Below, piece by piece: positions 26,771 to 36,051 of a DNA stretch of 64,000 nt. Both the position numbers and the translations under genes were made by a program. Numbering within the stretch: position 1 is the first letter of the stretch; each line of letters starts with the position of its first letter. Location: contig NZ_VUNS01000001.1 of assembly GCF_009695545.1 (NCBI RefSeq), forward strand, positions 248,001 to 312,000. Reading direction: 5' to 3'. The notes below the pieces were generated by a model, which saw only the letters and a list, made by a program, of their open reading frames with translations, was not told the origin of the DNA and did not search any database. Origin of the DNA: Victivallis lenta. Lineage in GTDB: Bacteria; Verrucomicrobiota; Lentisphaeria; Victivallales; Victivallaceae.

Positions 26771-27865
26771 TTACCGGTCGACGCGGGCGCCGCCGCCTTT
26801 CATGAGTTTCTGAACCTCGTCGAAGGTCGCCATCGAAGTGTCTCCCGGCGTGGTCATGGCCAGCGCGCCGTGCGCCGCGCCGCAGTTGACCGCGTAGTCG
26901 ACGTCTCCGGTGGTCATAAGCCCGTAGATCAGGCCCGAAGCGAAGCTGTCGCCGCCGCCGACCCGGTCGAAGATTTCGAGGTTCGGGCGGTGGACCGCCT
27001 CGGCGAATTTGCCGTCCTTCCAGGCGATCGCGCCCCAGTCGTTGCAGCTGGCGGACTTGACAGCGCGCAGCGTCGTGGCGACGACCTGGAAATTCGGATA
27101 GAGTTTCACGGCCTCTTCGATCATCGCCCGGAAGCTCGCGGTGTCGAGCTTCGAGAGATTCGCATCGACTCCCTTGACCTCAAGCCCGAGGCAGGCGGTG
27201 AAATCCTCCTCGTTGCCGATCATGACATCGACGTATTTCGCAATCTCGCGGTTGACCGAACGGGCGCGCTCGACGCCGCCGATCGCCTTCCAGAGGCTCG
27301 GGCGGTAGTTCAGGTCGTAACTCGTGATCGTGCCGTACTTCTTCGCAATCTTCAGCGCTTCGATGACCACATCCGGCGTCGTATCCGACAGGGCCGCGAA
27401 GATGCCGCCGGTGTGGAAGTGGCGCACGCCGCACCTGCCGAAGATATACTCCCAGTCGATATCTCCGGCCTTCAGCTGCGATACCGCCGTGTTGCCGCGG
27501 TCGGAACAGCTCTTCGCGCCGCGGCAGCCGAAGCCGCGCTCGACGAAGTTAAGGCCGTTGCGGACCGTCCTGCCGATGCCGTCGTACGGCACCCACTTCA
27601 CGAAATCGGTCGCCACTCCGCCCTGCAGGATGAAATCCTCGACGAGCCGGCCGACCGCATTGTCGGCAAACGCGGTCACGACCGCGGTGCGCAGCCCGAA
27701 GCAGCGGCGCAATCCGCGCGCGACGTTGTATTCGCCGCCGCCTTCCCAGACGGTGAAGCTGCGGGCGGTGTGAATCCGCCCCTCGCCCGGATCGAGGCGG
27801 AGCATGATCTCCCCGAGGCTGAGTTCGTCAAAACGGCACTCTTCGGCTTTCTTATACTGCAGCAT
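26771..27865 (-). CDS. kdgK: 2-dehydro-3-deoxygluconate kinase (PfkB family)
   Basis: It phosphorylates KDG to KDPG in hexuronate catabolism. The 364-residue protein has PfkB features: SLGEIMLRLDPGEGRI at the start, VWEGGGEYNVARGLRRCFG, AFADNAVGRLVEDFI, SYDLNYRPSLW and the catalytic RVGGGDSFASGLIYGL. RLDPGEGRI is characteristic of KDG kinases. The gene is 3 bp downstream of the KDPG aldolase gene, which supplies the functional link. It has a strong terminator. Other PfkB sugars are possible but the neighbour makes KDG the best call. Confidence 0.9.
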   Translation of the reverse strand: MLQYKKAEECRFDELSLGEIMLRLDPGEGRIHTARSFTVWEGGGEYNVARGLRRCFGLRTAVVTAFADNAVGRLVEDFILQGGVATDFVKWVPYDGIGRTVRNGLNFVERGFGCRGAKSCSDRGNTAVSQLKAGDIDWEYIFGRCGVRHFHTGGIFAALSDTTPDVVIEALKIAKKYGTITSYDLNYRPSLWKAIGGVERARSVNREIAKYVDVMIGNEEDFTACLGLEVKGVDANLSKLDTASFRAMIEEAVKLYPNFQVVATTLRAVKSASCNDWGAIAWKDGKFAEAVHRPNLEIFDRVGGGDSFASGLIYGLMTTGDVDYAVNCGAAHGALAMTTPGDTSMATFDEVQKLMKGGGARVDR

Positions 27866-27868
27866 GGC

Positions 27869-28525
27869 TTATTTTCCCTCCTTGAGCGCGACCGCCTGCT
27901 TCACGGTCTCGCGGATCTTGTCCCAGTTCCCGGCCGCGATGTCGTCGGCCTTGCCGAGCCAGGTGCCGCCGACCGCGACGACCTCCTTTACGCTCAGATA
28001 CTCCATGACGTTCGCGGTCGTGACCCCGCCCGTCGGCATGAAGCGCACGCCGAGATGTTTGTACGGCGCAATGATCGACTTCAGCATCTTGGTTCCGCCC
28101 GCGGCTTCGGCCGGGAAGAATTTCAGGAAGCGGCAGCCGAACTCCATCGCCTGCTCGGCCTCGGACGGCGTGCAGACGCCGGGCGCGAACGCGAAATGGC
28201 TTTCGACGGCGGCGCGAACCACGGTCGGGTTGAAGCCCGGTGCGACCGCGAATTTCGCGCCCGAATCGAACGCCCGCTTGAGATCCGCCACATTCAGGAT
28301 CGTCCCGGCGCCGAGATAGAGCTCCGGAAAACGCTCCGACGCCGCCTTGATGATCGAAGCCGCCGCCTGGGTGCGGAAGGTGATCTCCGCCGCCGGCAGC
28401 CCGCACTCCGACAGGACTTCGCACATCTTGAGGCCCGTGTCGAGATCGTTCAGCACGAGCACCGGCACGATGCGGATCTTCTCCAGCTGCGCGAGAACCG
28501 TGTCGCAAACCATCGAAAAACTCAT
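27869..28525 (-). CDS. eda: KDPG aldolase (2-dehydro-3-deoxy-phosphogluconate aldolase)
   Basis: The 218-residue class I aldolase cleaves KDPG to pyruvate and glyceraldehyde 3-phosphate. Motifs are IVPVLVLNDLDTGLKMCEVLSE near the start (residues about 21-42), LPAAEITFRTQAA with the catalytic Glu, GAGTILN, FAVAPGFNP and the Schiff-base Lys in RFLKFFPAEAAGG, then RFMPTGGVT. The ATG at 28525 has GGGAG seven bases upstream; a TTG two codons earlier is less likely. It is the first gene of the eda-kdgK pair, which together with the alginate lyase at 46868 suggests use of uronates. Confidence 0.93.
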   Translation of the reverse strand: MSFSMVCDTVLAQLEKIRIVPVLVLNDLDTGLKMCEVLSECGLPAAEITFRTQAAASIIKAASERFPELYLGAGTILNVADLKRAFDSGAKFAVAPGFNPTVVRAAVESHFAFAPGVCTPSEAEQAMEFGCRFLKFFPAEAAGGTKMLKSIIAPYKHLGVRFMPTGGVTTANVMEYLSVKEVVAVGGTWLGKADDIAAGNWDKIRETVKQAVALKEGK

Positions 28526-28551
28526 TTTCAACTCCCTGTTTCAGTCTTGAA

Positions 28552-28613
28552 ACCGTTACATACGGTCACTTTCGTTCCTTACAGAATATACGCTTTCCCG
28601 CGCGATTATGCAA
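28552..28613 (-). promoter_or_regulatory. Promoter and possible operator of eda-kdgK
   Basis: On the minus strand TTGCAT (28613-28608) and TATATT (28590-28585) are 17 bp apart. Downstream in the leader is an inverted repeat ACCGT-5 bp-ACGGT (28552-28566) that could bind a regulator of uronate use. The promoter overlaps the 3' end of the upstream MFS gene, whose stop is at 28606. Confidence 0.65.
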
Positions 28614-29943
28614 GATCCCGCCCCGGATTTTCAGCCGTAAATTGTTCCGGCGCGTTCAATGAAGCGAGTCCCCGAACGCGGCAGAAAAGAAGGCTCGCCG
28701 CCACGCCGGCCGTGCCGGAGAGCAGGAACATGACCGCCATGCCGGAACCGGGTCCTCCGCCGACGATATGTTCCAGCAGCTTCGCCCCGGCGGAGCCGCC
28801 CGCCATGAACGGCTCGAAAACCCGGTCGGCGAGCAGCCCTCCGGCCAGATAGCCGAGCGGCATGGTGCCGAACTGCAGGGCGCTGCGCAGCGCGAAAATC
28901 CTCCCCTGCATCGCGACCGGCACCTTCGCGCGGAAGATCGCAAGATCGCAGGCGATGACGAACGGCAGCGGCAGGTTTCCGAGCAGGGCGGCCGGAATCC
29001 AGAACGCGAGGCTGCGCCCGGCCGCGAAAAACGGGTCGCCGGCCAGGAACGAGACGGCGCAGCCGAGAAAGATGACCCGCACCCTGTTCCGCGGCGGCGG
29101 CAGCAGCGCGACGAGGCAGCCGCCCGCGATGCCGCCGGCGCCGATCACGGCGTTCACGATGCCGAGCATGAGTTCGCTTCCGCCGGTCCGCGCGAGAATC
29201 ATGGCCGGAAGAATGCTGAAATAGCTCAGCGACGCAAGCAGATTCACCTGCGCCATAAAGACGAGCAGCGTCAGCAGCGGCCGATTCCGCCGCAAAAAGC
29301 GCCACCCCTCGCGGCATTCGGCGAAAAAACGGAACGCGCCGGAATCCGCCGGCCGCCGTTCCGGAACAGGGACCGCCAGAGCCAGAGCCGCAAATGCGAA
29401 AACGAATGCCGCGAGATCGACCGCCAGCACCGAAGCAAGTCCGCCGAAAGCCAGAAGTGTCGCCGCCCCGAGCGGCGCGGCGACCGCCTGCACCGAATCC
29501 GCCAGCGACTGAAACCCGCCGACCCGCGTATAATATTCGGGCTTGACCAGCAGCGTCACGGCAACATTCGAAGCCGGACGCTGGAACGCGTTGGCCAGCC
29601 CGATTCCGAAATTGATGCCGTACAGGAACGGAATTTCGAGCCGGTCCGCCGCATGCAGCAGCAGGACCGCGAGCGTGCAGCAGGCCGCAGCGGAGTCGGC
29701 CGTCAGCATGAGCGCCTTTTTCGGCAGACGGTCGACCAGCGGTCCGGCGAAAAAACTCACAAGCGTATACGGAATCGCGGCGGAGGCCGTCAGCAGCGTG
29801 ACGGCCGTTGCGCTGCCGGTCTCCCGATAGGCGTAAATCACCAGCGCCAGCGCGGTCATCGCGCTGCCGATCTGGGAAAGCGACTGGCTGAACCAGAGAA
29901 TCAGAAAGACCCGGAGGTCACGAAGATAAATAGAAATATCCAT
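28606..29943 (-). CDS. MFS transporter (MFS_3/EntS-like exporter family)
   Basis: This 445-residue membrane protein has about 12 helices. It starts LRVFLILWFSQSLSQIGSAMTALAL, and residues about 60-80 hold SFFAGPLVDRLPKKALML, the MFS loop-2-3 signature in the EntS/macrolide-efflux style (a W/Q-rich first helix and GPLVDRxPKK). The substrate is unknown; the family exports siderophores and antibiotics. Its 3' end overlaps the eda promoter. Its ATG is preceded, on the minus strand, by a long inverted repeat (29946-29997). Confidence 0.8.
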   Translation of the reverse strand: MDISIYLRDLRVFLILWFSQSLSQIGSAMTALALVIYAYRETGSATAVTLLTASAAIPYTLVSFFAGPLVDRLPKKALMLTADSAAACCTLAVLLLHAADRLEIPFLYGINFGIGLANAFQRPASNVAVTLLVKPEYYTRVGGFQSLADSVQAVAAPLGAATLLAFGGLASVLAVDLAAFVFAFAALALAVPVPERRPADSGAFRFFAECREGWRFLRRNRPLLTLLVFMAQVNLLASLSYFSILPAMILARTGGSELMLGIVNAVIGAGGIAGGCLVALLPPPRNRVRVIFLGCAVSFLAGDPFFAAGRSLAFWIPAALLGNLPLPFVIACDLAIFRAKVPVAMQGRIFALRSALQFGTMPLGYLAGGLLADRVFEPFMAGGSAGAKLLEHIVGGGPGSGMAVMFLLSGTAGVAASLLFCRVRGLASLNAPEQFTAENPGRDLA

Positions 29944-30303
29944 AAGACTTTGCTCATTTTGACGACTGAATCATTGCGGGAAAGGACGAGCAAAGTCCCG
30001 GCGGGAACGGTCAGACGAGCTTTCGGACTCCATGCGAACCGTCGTCGCGGCGGGACTTCGCATGGAGCTCGGCAAGGCAGAGCGGTTTCCGGACGCTTCT
30101 CATGGAGGGTTTCCTTCTACTGTTTCATTTAAAATAAGCGTTTTCCGGCCGTTTTCAAGAAATATACGCGGGATTTTCCGAAAAAATCGCGGCATCCCGC
30201 GGTTCCCGGAGCAAAGTGTTTCATCCGGTTGAAAAACGGCACGGGCGGTCTATATTGAACCGTATCCGAAAATCATTTCACTGAAAAAACGGGAGTTTTC
30301 ATC
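29944..30303. promoter_or_regulatory. Divergent control region with two long inverted repeats and a plus-strand promoter
   Basis: No gene of useful length is seen. Present are: a perfect 10-bp inverted repeat GACTTTGCTC (29946-29955)/GAGCAAAGTC (29988-29997); a perfect 11-bp inverted repeat CTCCATGCGAA (30028-30038)/TTCGCATGGAG (30057-30067); an 8-bp repeat CGCGGGAT (30167-30174)/ATCCCGCG (30194-30201); and a promoter TTGAAA (30229-30234)-16-TATATT (30251-30256) for the gene at 30304. The first repeat adjoins the MFS start codon. Confidence 0.6.
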
Positions 30304-31107
30304 ATGGTCAGTTGCGACACCCTGATCCTCGGAAGCGGGTGCTGGAGCGCCGGGGCCGCGCTCTCCGGCCGCGGCTCGCTCCTTGTGGTCGACCGCGGCG
30401 CGGTGATCGGCGCCGAATACTTCGACACCTTCCGCCCGACCTCCGGCTGGAAAAGCGAACTCAAATCCGCCGAGGCGCGCGAGCTCTACCGGGCGATGGC
30501 CGACCGCGGCGGCATCGACGGCGAGCGCAGCGACAGCTATCTGCTCGCGCCGTTTCTCTACAAAATGCTGATTCCGCACCATTCGAAGTTCCGGCTCTGG
30601 ACTGAAACCGTGTCGATCCGGCCCGACGGCGACGGCTTTCTGGTCACGCTCTTCGACGCCGACGGCAGCGAAGAGATCCGCGCCGGACGCATCATCGACA
30701 CCACGCCCGACTGCATCAGCAATCCGGACTTCGGCCGCGCCAACCGGAAAAACGCCGCCCTCGCCGCAGCCGTAATCGCCCCGGCCGCGGCTGACCTCAT
30801 GCGCGAATGGCGGCCGGCCGACGGAACGCTCCGGCCCGGCCGGACCGCGGACGAACTCTTCTTCACCGTCCCGGTCGGCGCGGACGACAGCTGGCCGGAA
30901 TCCCGCGAAAAACTCCTGAAGGCGTGGAACCGCCGCCGCGAGATCTTCTTCCGGAGCTGCAAAATCGCCTCCATCGCCAAACAGCGGCAGGTCGAGGTCC
31001 GCGAGGACGACCATTGCTTCGCGCCGAATCACCACTACTTCAACGCCGGCCGGTTCGCCAATCCGCTCAGCGCCGTCGACGCCGGCATCAGCTTCGGGAG
31101 GGCCTGA
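30304..31107 (+). CDS. Small FAD/NAD-binding-like protein paired with the next oxidoreductase
   Basis: This 267-residue protein begins CDTLILGSGCWSAGAAL, a Rossmann dinucleotide fold (GxGxxxxG), followed by LLVVDRGAVIG at the second strand. A later strand-like IIDTTPDCISNPDFG resembles the FAD-binding motif near the end of such domains. It is shorter than full flavoprotein oxidoreductases and has no clear substrate domain. It lies 2 bp before the larger FAD oxidoreductase at 31110, with a ribosome site (GGGAGGGCC) inside its 3' end, so the two probably work together. The promoter at 30229-30256 drives both. The function is unknown. Confidence 0.65.
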   Translation: MVSCDTLILGSGCWSAGAALSGRGSLLVVDRGAVIGAEYFDTFRPTSGWKSELKSAEARELYRAMADRGGIDGERSDSYLLAPFLYKMLIPHHSKFRLWTETVSIRPDGDGFLVTLFDADGSEEIRAGRIIDTTPDCISNPDFGRANRKNAALAAAVIAPAAADLMREWRPADGTLRPGRTADELFFTVPVGADDSWPESREKLLKAWNRRREIFFRSCKIASIAKQRQVEVREDDHCFAPNHHYFNAGRFANPLSAVDAGISFGRA

Positions 31108-31109
31108 CC

Positions 31110-32957
31110 ATGCTTCTGTCTGAAATGATCCGCAAAAAAGCCGTGCGGCGCGAGGCGGTTCCCGCCTTCTCCGGCCATTGCGACGTGCTCGTGGCCGGAC
31201 TCGGCACATCGGGAGCCCCCGCCGCCCTCGCCGCAGCCGAAGCCGGAGCGCGCGTCTGCGCCGTCGAAAAGCTGAACCTGCCGGGCGGCACCGCCACGGC
31301 GGGCGGCATCTCCGGATATTATTACGGACTCCCCGGCGGCCGTTTCGAGAAAACCGACGCGCTCGCCCAGCAGCTGCGCGTGCTCTCCTTCATCGAAGGC
31401 GGGCATTTCCACCCCGACGCGAAAATCATGGCGACCGACCGCGAGCTTACCGCCGCCGGCGTCGAACTCCGTTACGAGACCGGCATCTGCGGCGTCTGGC
31501 TCGACGACGACGGAGCGACCGTCCGCGGCGCACGGCTCGTTTCGAAGGAGGGAGTCTCCGACGTCGAATGCAGGATCCTGATCGACGGAACCGGCAACGG
31601 CGACGTCTGCGCGCTGGCCGGAGCCGGATTCACCGAAGGACGCGCCTCCGACGGCCAGCCCCAGCCGTTTTCGAGCGTCCGCGTGTTCCGGTCCGAAAAC
31701 CGCTTCGCCAGCGCGAATTTCGACGCCGGTTTCACGACCTCCACCGACGCCGCCGAACTGAACCGCGCCGTCATCGACTCGAACTCGCTGCACTGTTTCC
31801 CGCCCGGCGGCGCTCCGCCGGCCCGGCTCTACTATATCACCCAGCTTCCAGGTCACCGCGAAGCGAGGCTCATCGAATGCGACCATACACTCACGGCGCG
31901 GGAGATCATCGAAAAGAACTGGAACGTGCAGCCGTTCGGCTACGCCTACAGCAACTTCGACAGCCACTCGATCGACTGGGCGTTCGAGGACGACCTCGGC
32001 TGCGACTGGATGGTCGGCGCCAGCCTCTGGGGCAAGAATATGCTCGCCCCGCTTTCGCTTGAATTCATGACCGTAAAGAGATTCCGGAATCTCCTCGTCG
32101 TCGGCCGCGCCGTGTCGGTCGATCACCTGACCGCCAGTCTGGTACGCATGCAGCGCTGCCTCCAGAAGATCGGGGAAATCGCCGGGAACGCCGCCGCCCT
32201 CGCCGTCCGCGACGAAAAAAACGACGTCCGCGAGATCGACCGCGCCGAACTCGAAAAGCGCATGCGCGCTTCGGGCTGCCTCGATGAATCGCTCCTGCCG
32301 GAGTGCCTTTTCCCGGTCGAACACTGGGCGGAGGAACTTGCCACCCGCAAACCCGGCGAAGCGATCTTTTATGCCGCGCAACACCTCGACCGGACCCGCG
32401 ACACCCTGCTGGCGCTGCTCGCGGGTCCCGATCCCGACGCGGCCATCCATGCCGCGCTCGCGCTTGCCATCGGCGGCGACGACGCGGGCGCGGAACTGCT
32501 CCGGGAACAGATCCGCAAGCGCGATCCGTATGTGCCGGCCACCAGCCGGAACCACAACTATCCGCGCCTCGAAGCAGAAGCCTACCTGCTCGGGCGGGTC
32601 GGCACACCCGCCGATGCGGAGCTGCTGCTCGAACTCGCCCGCGAACGGCTGGCCGACTACCAGACCTTCTCCGAAGCGTGGCGCGGGCTGCTGACTCTCG
32701 GGGAACGCTTCCCCGAAGCGCGGCCCGGAATCGCGGCGGGAGTGCTGCCCATCCTCGAAGCGGAGGATTTCCGGCTGCCGGTGCTTTTCCGCAACCACCT
32801 GATCGCGAGCCAGGCGCGCTACGAGCCGATGCACAATCTGTTCCGTGCCGTCACCGCCGTCAGATTCAAGAAGTGGGGCATCCCGAACCGATTGAGCGCC
32901 GTTCTCTCCAAAGAAACGCTCAGCTGGCGGGAACAGCGCCTGTTCGAACAGCTCTGA
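31110..32957 (+). CDS. FAD-dependent oxidoreductase (PF12831-like)
   Basis: The 615-residue protein has an FAD-binding start CDVLVAGLGTSGAPAALAAAEAGARVCAVEK (residues about 24-54), then NLPGGTATAGGISGYYYG, and RILIDGTGNGDVCALAGAGF, all matching the FAD_oxidored family common in Lentisphaerota and planctomycetes. The central FRNLLVVGRAVSVDHLTASLVRMQRC matches the family's last FAD motif (RxxGxA). Residues about 450-560 form repeated helical segments (ALALAIGGDDAGAELL, LLGRVGTPADAELLLEL) like HEAT-type repeats. Substrate unknown. It pairs with the upstream gene. Confidence 0.75.
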   Translation: MLLSEMIRKKAVRREAVPAFSGHCDVLVAGLGTSGAPAALAAAEAGARVCAVEKLNLPGGTATAGGISGYYYGLPGGRFEKTDALAQQLRVLSFIEGGHFHPDAKIMATDRELTAAGVELRYETGICGVWLDDDGATVRGARLVSKEGVSDVECRILIDGTGNGDVCALAGAGFTEGRASDGQPQPFSSVRVFRSENRFASANFDAGFTTSTDAAELNRAVIDSNSLHCFPPGGAPPARLYYITQLPGHREARLIECDHTLTAREIIEKNWNVQPFGYAYSNFDSHSIDWAFEDDLGCDWMVGASLWGKNMLAPLSLEFMTVKRFRNLLVVGRAVSVDHLTASLVRMQRCLQKIGEIAGNAAALAVRDEKNDVREIDRAELEKRMRASGCLDESLLPECLFPVEHWAEELATRKPGEAIFYAAQHLDRTRDTLLALLAGPDPDAAIHAALALAIGGDDAGAELLREQIRKRDPYVPATSRNHNYPRLEAEAYLLGRVGTPADAELLLELARERLADYQTFSEAWRGLLTLGERFPEARPGIAAGVLPILEAEDFRLPVLFRNHLIASQARYEPMHNLFRAVTAVRFKKWGIPNRLSAVLSKETLSWREQRLFEQL

Positions 32958-32968
32958 CCGCCGGCAGG

Positions 32969-33007
32969 AAAAAGCGAGGGGAAGCTTTCGGCCTCCCCTC
33001 GCTTTTT
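32969..33007. terminator. Bidirectional terminator between convergent genes
   Basis: A perfect 13-bp inverted repeat, AAAAAGCGAGGGG (32969-32981) and CCCCTCGCTTTTT (32995-33007), gives a GC stem with a T-run on both strands. It ends the oxidoreductase transcript on the plus strand and the ior transcript on the minus strand. Confidence 0.93.
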
Positions 33008-33024
33008 CGCCCGGAACCGGGCTG

Positions 33025-34761
33025 TCAGCCGATGGCTCCGAATTTACAGAGCTGACGGCAGAGGGAACAGCCGTTGCAGAGCTGCGCGTTGATCGCGGGC
33101 CTGGCCCCTCCGGCGGTCTCGATGGCGGGGCAGCCGAGCTTCAGGCACTGCTTGCAGTTCCGGCACTTGTCCGGATCGACCGAGAGCACCGGCCCGAGCG
33201 GTTTGCGCTCCTTCAGGATGCACGGCGCGCGGCTGATGATGAGCGAGGGCTCGTCGACCGCCAGTTCCTCCGACAGCGCGGCCCGGACCTGCGCGATATC
33301 GTAGGGATTCACGACCCGGATCCGCTTCATGCCGCACGCTTCGGCGATTCTTTCGATCGAGGCGGCCGCGGTCGGTTCGCCCATCAGCGTCATGCCGGTG
33401 CCGGGGTGATCCTGATGGCCGGTCATGGCAGTGGTCCGGTTGTCGACCACGATCAGGGTCGAATTGCCGCGGTTGTAGACGATGTCGAGCAGCCCGGTGA
33501 TTCCGGAATGGAAAAAGGTCGAGTCGCCGACGATGCCGACCACCGGACGCTTCTCTCCGGCCTTGACCATGCCCTGCGTCATCGAGAAGCCGCCGCCCAT
33601 GCAGAGGATGATGTCGGTGCGCGAAAGCGGCGGAAAGACGCCGAGGCTGTAGCAGCCGATGTCCCCGGCCACGATCACATCGAACTGCGCGAGGCCGAAG
33701 AAGACGCCGCGGTGCGGACACCCGGCGCAGAGAATCGGCGGCCTGCCCGGCAATCCCTCCGCCGCCGGGGCCGGAACCTCAAACGGCTCGCCGCACACTT
33801 TCGAACGGACTTCGCGGATGCGCACAGGCGTCAGCTCGCCGCAGCGCGGCACGAGGTTCTTGCCGTCGCACGCGATGCCGAGCGACTTCACATGCTCTTC
33901 GAGGATCGGGTCGGCCTCTTCGATGACGACGACCCGCTTCACGGTTGCGGCGAAACGCCTGATGAGTTCGTCCGGAAACGGCCACGCCCAGCCGAGTTTC
34001 AGGATATCGGCTTCGGGAAAAATGTCGCGGCAGTGCAGCGCGGCAATGCCGCCGGAAATAATGCCGAGACCGTGGCCGCCGTCCCCCTCGAAAATCCGGT
34101 TCAGGCCGGACCCTGCCGCCTCCGCCGCCTGCGCGGCGATCCGCTCCTCGACCTTCGCGCGGAGCTTGCGGCCCCAGACCGGGATCGGCACGAACTGCGG
34201 CGGGTTGCGCTCGAACTTCGCCTCGGCGGCCGGAAGGCGTTCCCCGGTTTCGACCAGCGCGCGCGAATGGCTGACGCTGGTCGTGCTGCGCAGGATCACC
34301 GGGCAGCGGAACTTTTCCGAAATTTCAAACGCCTCCTTCATGAACCGCACTGCCTCGCGGGCGCTGCCCGGCTCGAGAACCGGAAGCTTCGCAAGCCGCC
34401 CGTAATGCCGGGTGTCCTGCTCGGTCTGCGACGAATGCATGCCGGGGTCGTCCGCGACAATCACGACCATGCCGCCGACGATGCCGATATACGAAAGCGT
34501 CATCAGCGGGTCGGCCGCAACGTTGAGCCCGACGTGCTTCATGGTGACCAGGCTGCGGACGCCGGTCACCGCAGCGCCGGCCGCGACTTCGAGCGCGACC
34601 TTCTCGTTCGGCGCCCACTCGCAGTAGACGTCGTCTTTGAACTTCACGAGGTTCTCGAGAATCTCAGTCGAAGGCGTGCCGGGATAACCGGAGGCGACCT
34701 TCACGCCCGCCTCCCATGCGCCGCGCGCGATGGCCTCGTTGCCGGAAAGCAGCTCTTTCAT
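33025..34761 (-). CDS. iorA: Indolepyruvate:ferredoxin oxidoreductase, alpha subunit
   Basis: This 578-residue protein has the IorA layout: LSGNEAIARGAWEAGVKVASGYPGTPSTEIL (residues about 4-34), VAADPLMTLSYIGI, then ILCAGCPHRGVFFGL and the TPP region DIGCYSLG and VVGIVGDSTFFHSGITGLLD (residues about 435-454), and two C-terminal 4Fe-4S motifs (CRNCKQCLKLGCP and CNGCSLCRQLCKFG). It oxidises aryl pyruvates to aryl-acetyl-CoA, reducing ferredoxin. The ATG at 34761 overlaps the paaK stop by 4 bp. The longer open frame to 35850 is a shadow of paaK and is rejected. With IorB and the ligase it completes one operon. Confidence 0.95.
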   Translation of the reverse strand: MKELLSGNEAIARGAWEAGVKVASGYPGTPSTEILENLVKFKDDVYCEWAPNEKVALEVAAGAAVTGVRSLVTMKHVGLNVAADPLMTLSYIGIVGGMVVIVADDPGMHSSQTEQDTRHYGRLAKLPVLEPGSAREAVRFMKEAFEISEKFRCPVILRSTTSVSHSRALVETGERLPAAEAKFERNPPQFVPIPVWGRKLRAKVEERIAAQAAEAAGSGLNRIFEGDGGHGLGIISGGIAALHCRDIFPEADILKLGWAWPFPDELIRRFAATVKRVVVIEEADPILEEHVKSLGIACDGKNLVPRCGELTPVRIREVRSKVCGEPFEVPAPAAEGLPGRPPILCAGCPHRGVFFGLAQFDVIVAGDIGCYSLGVFPPLSRTDIILCMGGGFSMTQGMVKAGEKRPVVGIVGDSTFFHSGITGLLDIVYNRGNSTLIVVDNRTTAMTGHQDHPGTGMTLMGEPTAAASIERIAEACGMKRIRVVNPYDIAQVRAALSEELAVDEPSLIISRAPCILKERKPLGPVLSVDPDKCRNCKQCLKLGCPAIETAGGARPAINAQLCNGCSLCRQLCKFGAIG

Positions 34762-36050
34762 GCCTTCCCCTCCCCGGCTTTGCGGTGGAACACCCGCTTC
34801 GCCTTCCCCTCCTGCCGCGGCAGGGTGCCGGGGGCGTAAACGTCGCCGTCCGGCGAAAAGCCGAGGTCCTCCTTCAGCTGCTTCTCGATCATGTAGCCGG
34901 TCACGCCGGGCTCGGCTTCGACGTTGATGTGCAGATTCCTGACGCCGTGCTCCTCCTCGATGATGATCTGGTAGGTCGGATGCACGCCCGGAATCTTCAG
35001 CAGCGACTGCTCGATCTGTTTCGGGAAGAAATTGACCCCCTTGATGATCAGCATGTCGTCGACCCGGCCGGTCACGCCCGCGATCTTCAGGTGGGTCCGG
35101 CCGCAGGCGCACCTGCCGCGGTGAATGACCCGGGTCAGGTCGCCGGTGCGGAAGCGGATGACCGGCAGCGCCTCGCGGGTCAGCGAAGTCACGACCAGTT
35201 CTCCCTCCTCCCCGTCCGGAACCGCTTCGCCGGAATCGGGATCGACGATTTCGACCGCATACTGATCCTCCCAGACGTGGATGCCGGAGTGATCTTTGCA
35301 GTCCATGCCGAGCGTGCCGATGCCGCCGGTCTCGGTCATGCCGTAGATGTCGAACACCTCGATGCCGAGGCCGGAGGAGAGGCGTTTCTTCATCTCGTCC
35401 GAGAAGGTTTCGGCGCCGAAAATACCGATTTTGAGCTCCGGCAGCGAACTCTTCTCCTCCTCCAGAACTTCCATGATGCGGATGCCGTAGCTGACCACCG
35501 CGGTCAGCACCGTGCTGCCGAAATCGCGCGCGAGCCGGATCTGCCGGAGCGTATTGCCGGGGCCGCACGGCACGATGAACATTCCGTATCTGCGCGCGCC
35601 GTGGTAGCAGCCGAACCCGCCGTTGAAGAGCCCGAGCCCCGGCGTGATCTGGCAGATGTCGTGCGGCTGCGCGCCGGACATCGCATAACAGCGCGCCATG
35701 CACTCGGCCCACTGCTCGAGGTCGGCCGCGGTATACGGCATGACCACCGGGGTTCCGGTCGACCCGCTCGACATGTGCATTTCGGCAAGGTCCTGCCGGT
35801 CGACGCAGCACATCCCGAGCGGATATTCGCGCCGGAAATCTTCCTTGCACATCGTCGGCAGTTTCGCAAGGTCGTCGAGGCCGCGGAACTCCGCGACGTC
35901 GATCCCGGCCCGTTCGAAGTGTTCCGCGAAGAAACGGCTGTTCGCGGCGGCGTGGCGGACGCCCGACTTCAGCCGGGCGTTCCGCAACGCGTGCAGTTCA
36001 TCGGCGGACATCGTCTCCGCCGCAGGGTTGAAAAATTCTACTCGACTCAT
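34758..36050 (-). CDS. Phenylacetate-CoA ligase family protein (PaaK-like)
   Basis: The 430-residue adenylating enzyme has HMSSGSTGTPVVMPYTAADLEQW, GLGLFNGGFGCYHGARR, FGAETFSDEMKKRL, IYGMTETGGIG and FRTGDLTR, and a C-terminal VDDMLIIKGVNFFPKQIE with a late Lys region, the usual AMP-binding and ACP-like lid parts. Such enzymes form CoA thioesters of arylacetates or act in reverse to make ATP. Sitting between iorB and iorA, the reverse direction (aryl-acetyl-CoA to aryl acetate plus ATP) would conserve energy during amino-acid fermentation; this is inference. The ATG at 36050 lies 1 bp after the iorB stop. Confidence 0.88.
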   Translation of the reverse strand: MSRVEFFNPAAETMSADELHALRNARLKSGVRHAAANSRFFAEHFERAGIDVAEFRGLDDLAKLPTMCKEDFRREYPLGMCCVDRQDLAEMHMSSGSTGTPVVMPYTAADLEQWAECMARCYAMSGAQPHDICQITPGLGLFNGGFGCYHGARRYGMFIVPCGPGNTLRQIRLARDFGSTVLTAVVSYGIRIMEVLEEEKSSLPELKIGIFGAETFSDEMKKRLSSGLGIEVFDIYGMTETGGIGTLGMDCKDHSGIHVWEDQYAVEIVDPDSGEAVPDGEEGELVVTSLTREALPVIRFRTGDLTRVIHRGRCACGRTHLKIAGVTGRVDDMLIIKGVNFFPKQIEQSLLKIPGVHPTYQIIIEEEHGVRNLHINVEAEPGVTGYMIEKQLKEDLGFSPDGDVYAPGTLPRQEGKAKRVFHRKAGEGKA

Positions 36051-36051
36051 T

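Noticed and set aside
34762-35850. A long open frame continuing upstream of iorA.
   Set aside because: It is read in another frame of the paaK gene; the ATG at 34761 with the usual overlap gives the correct IorA length.
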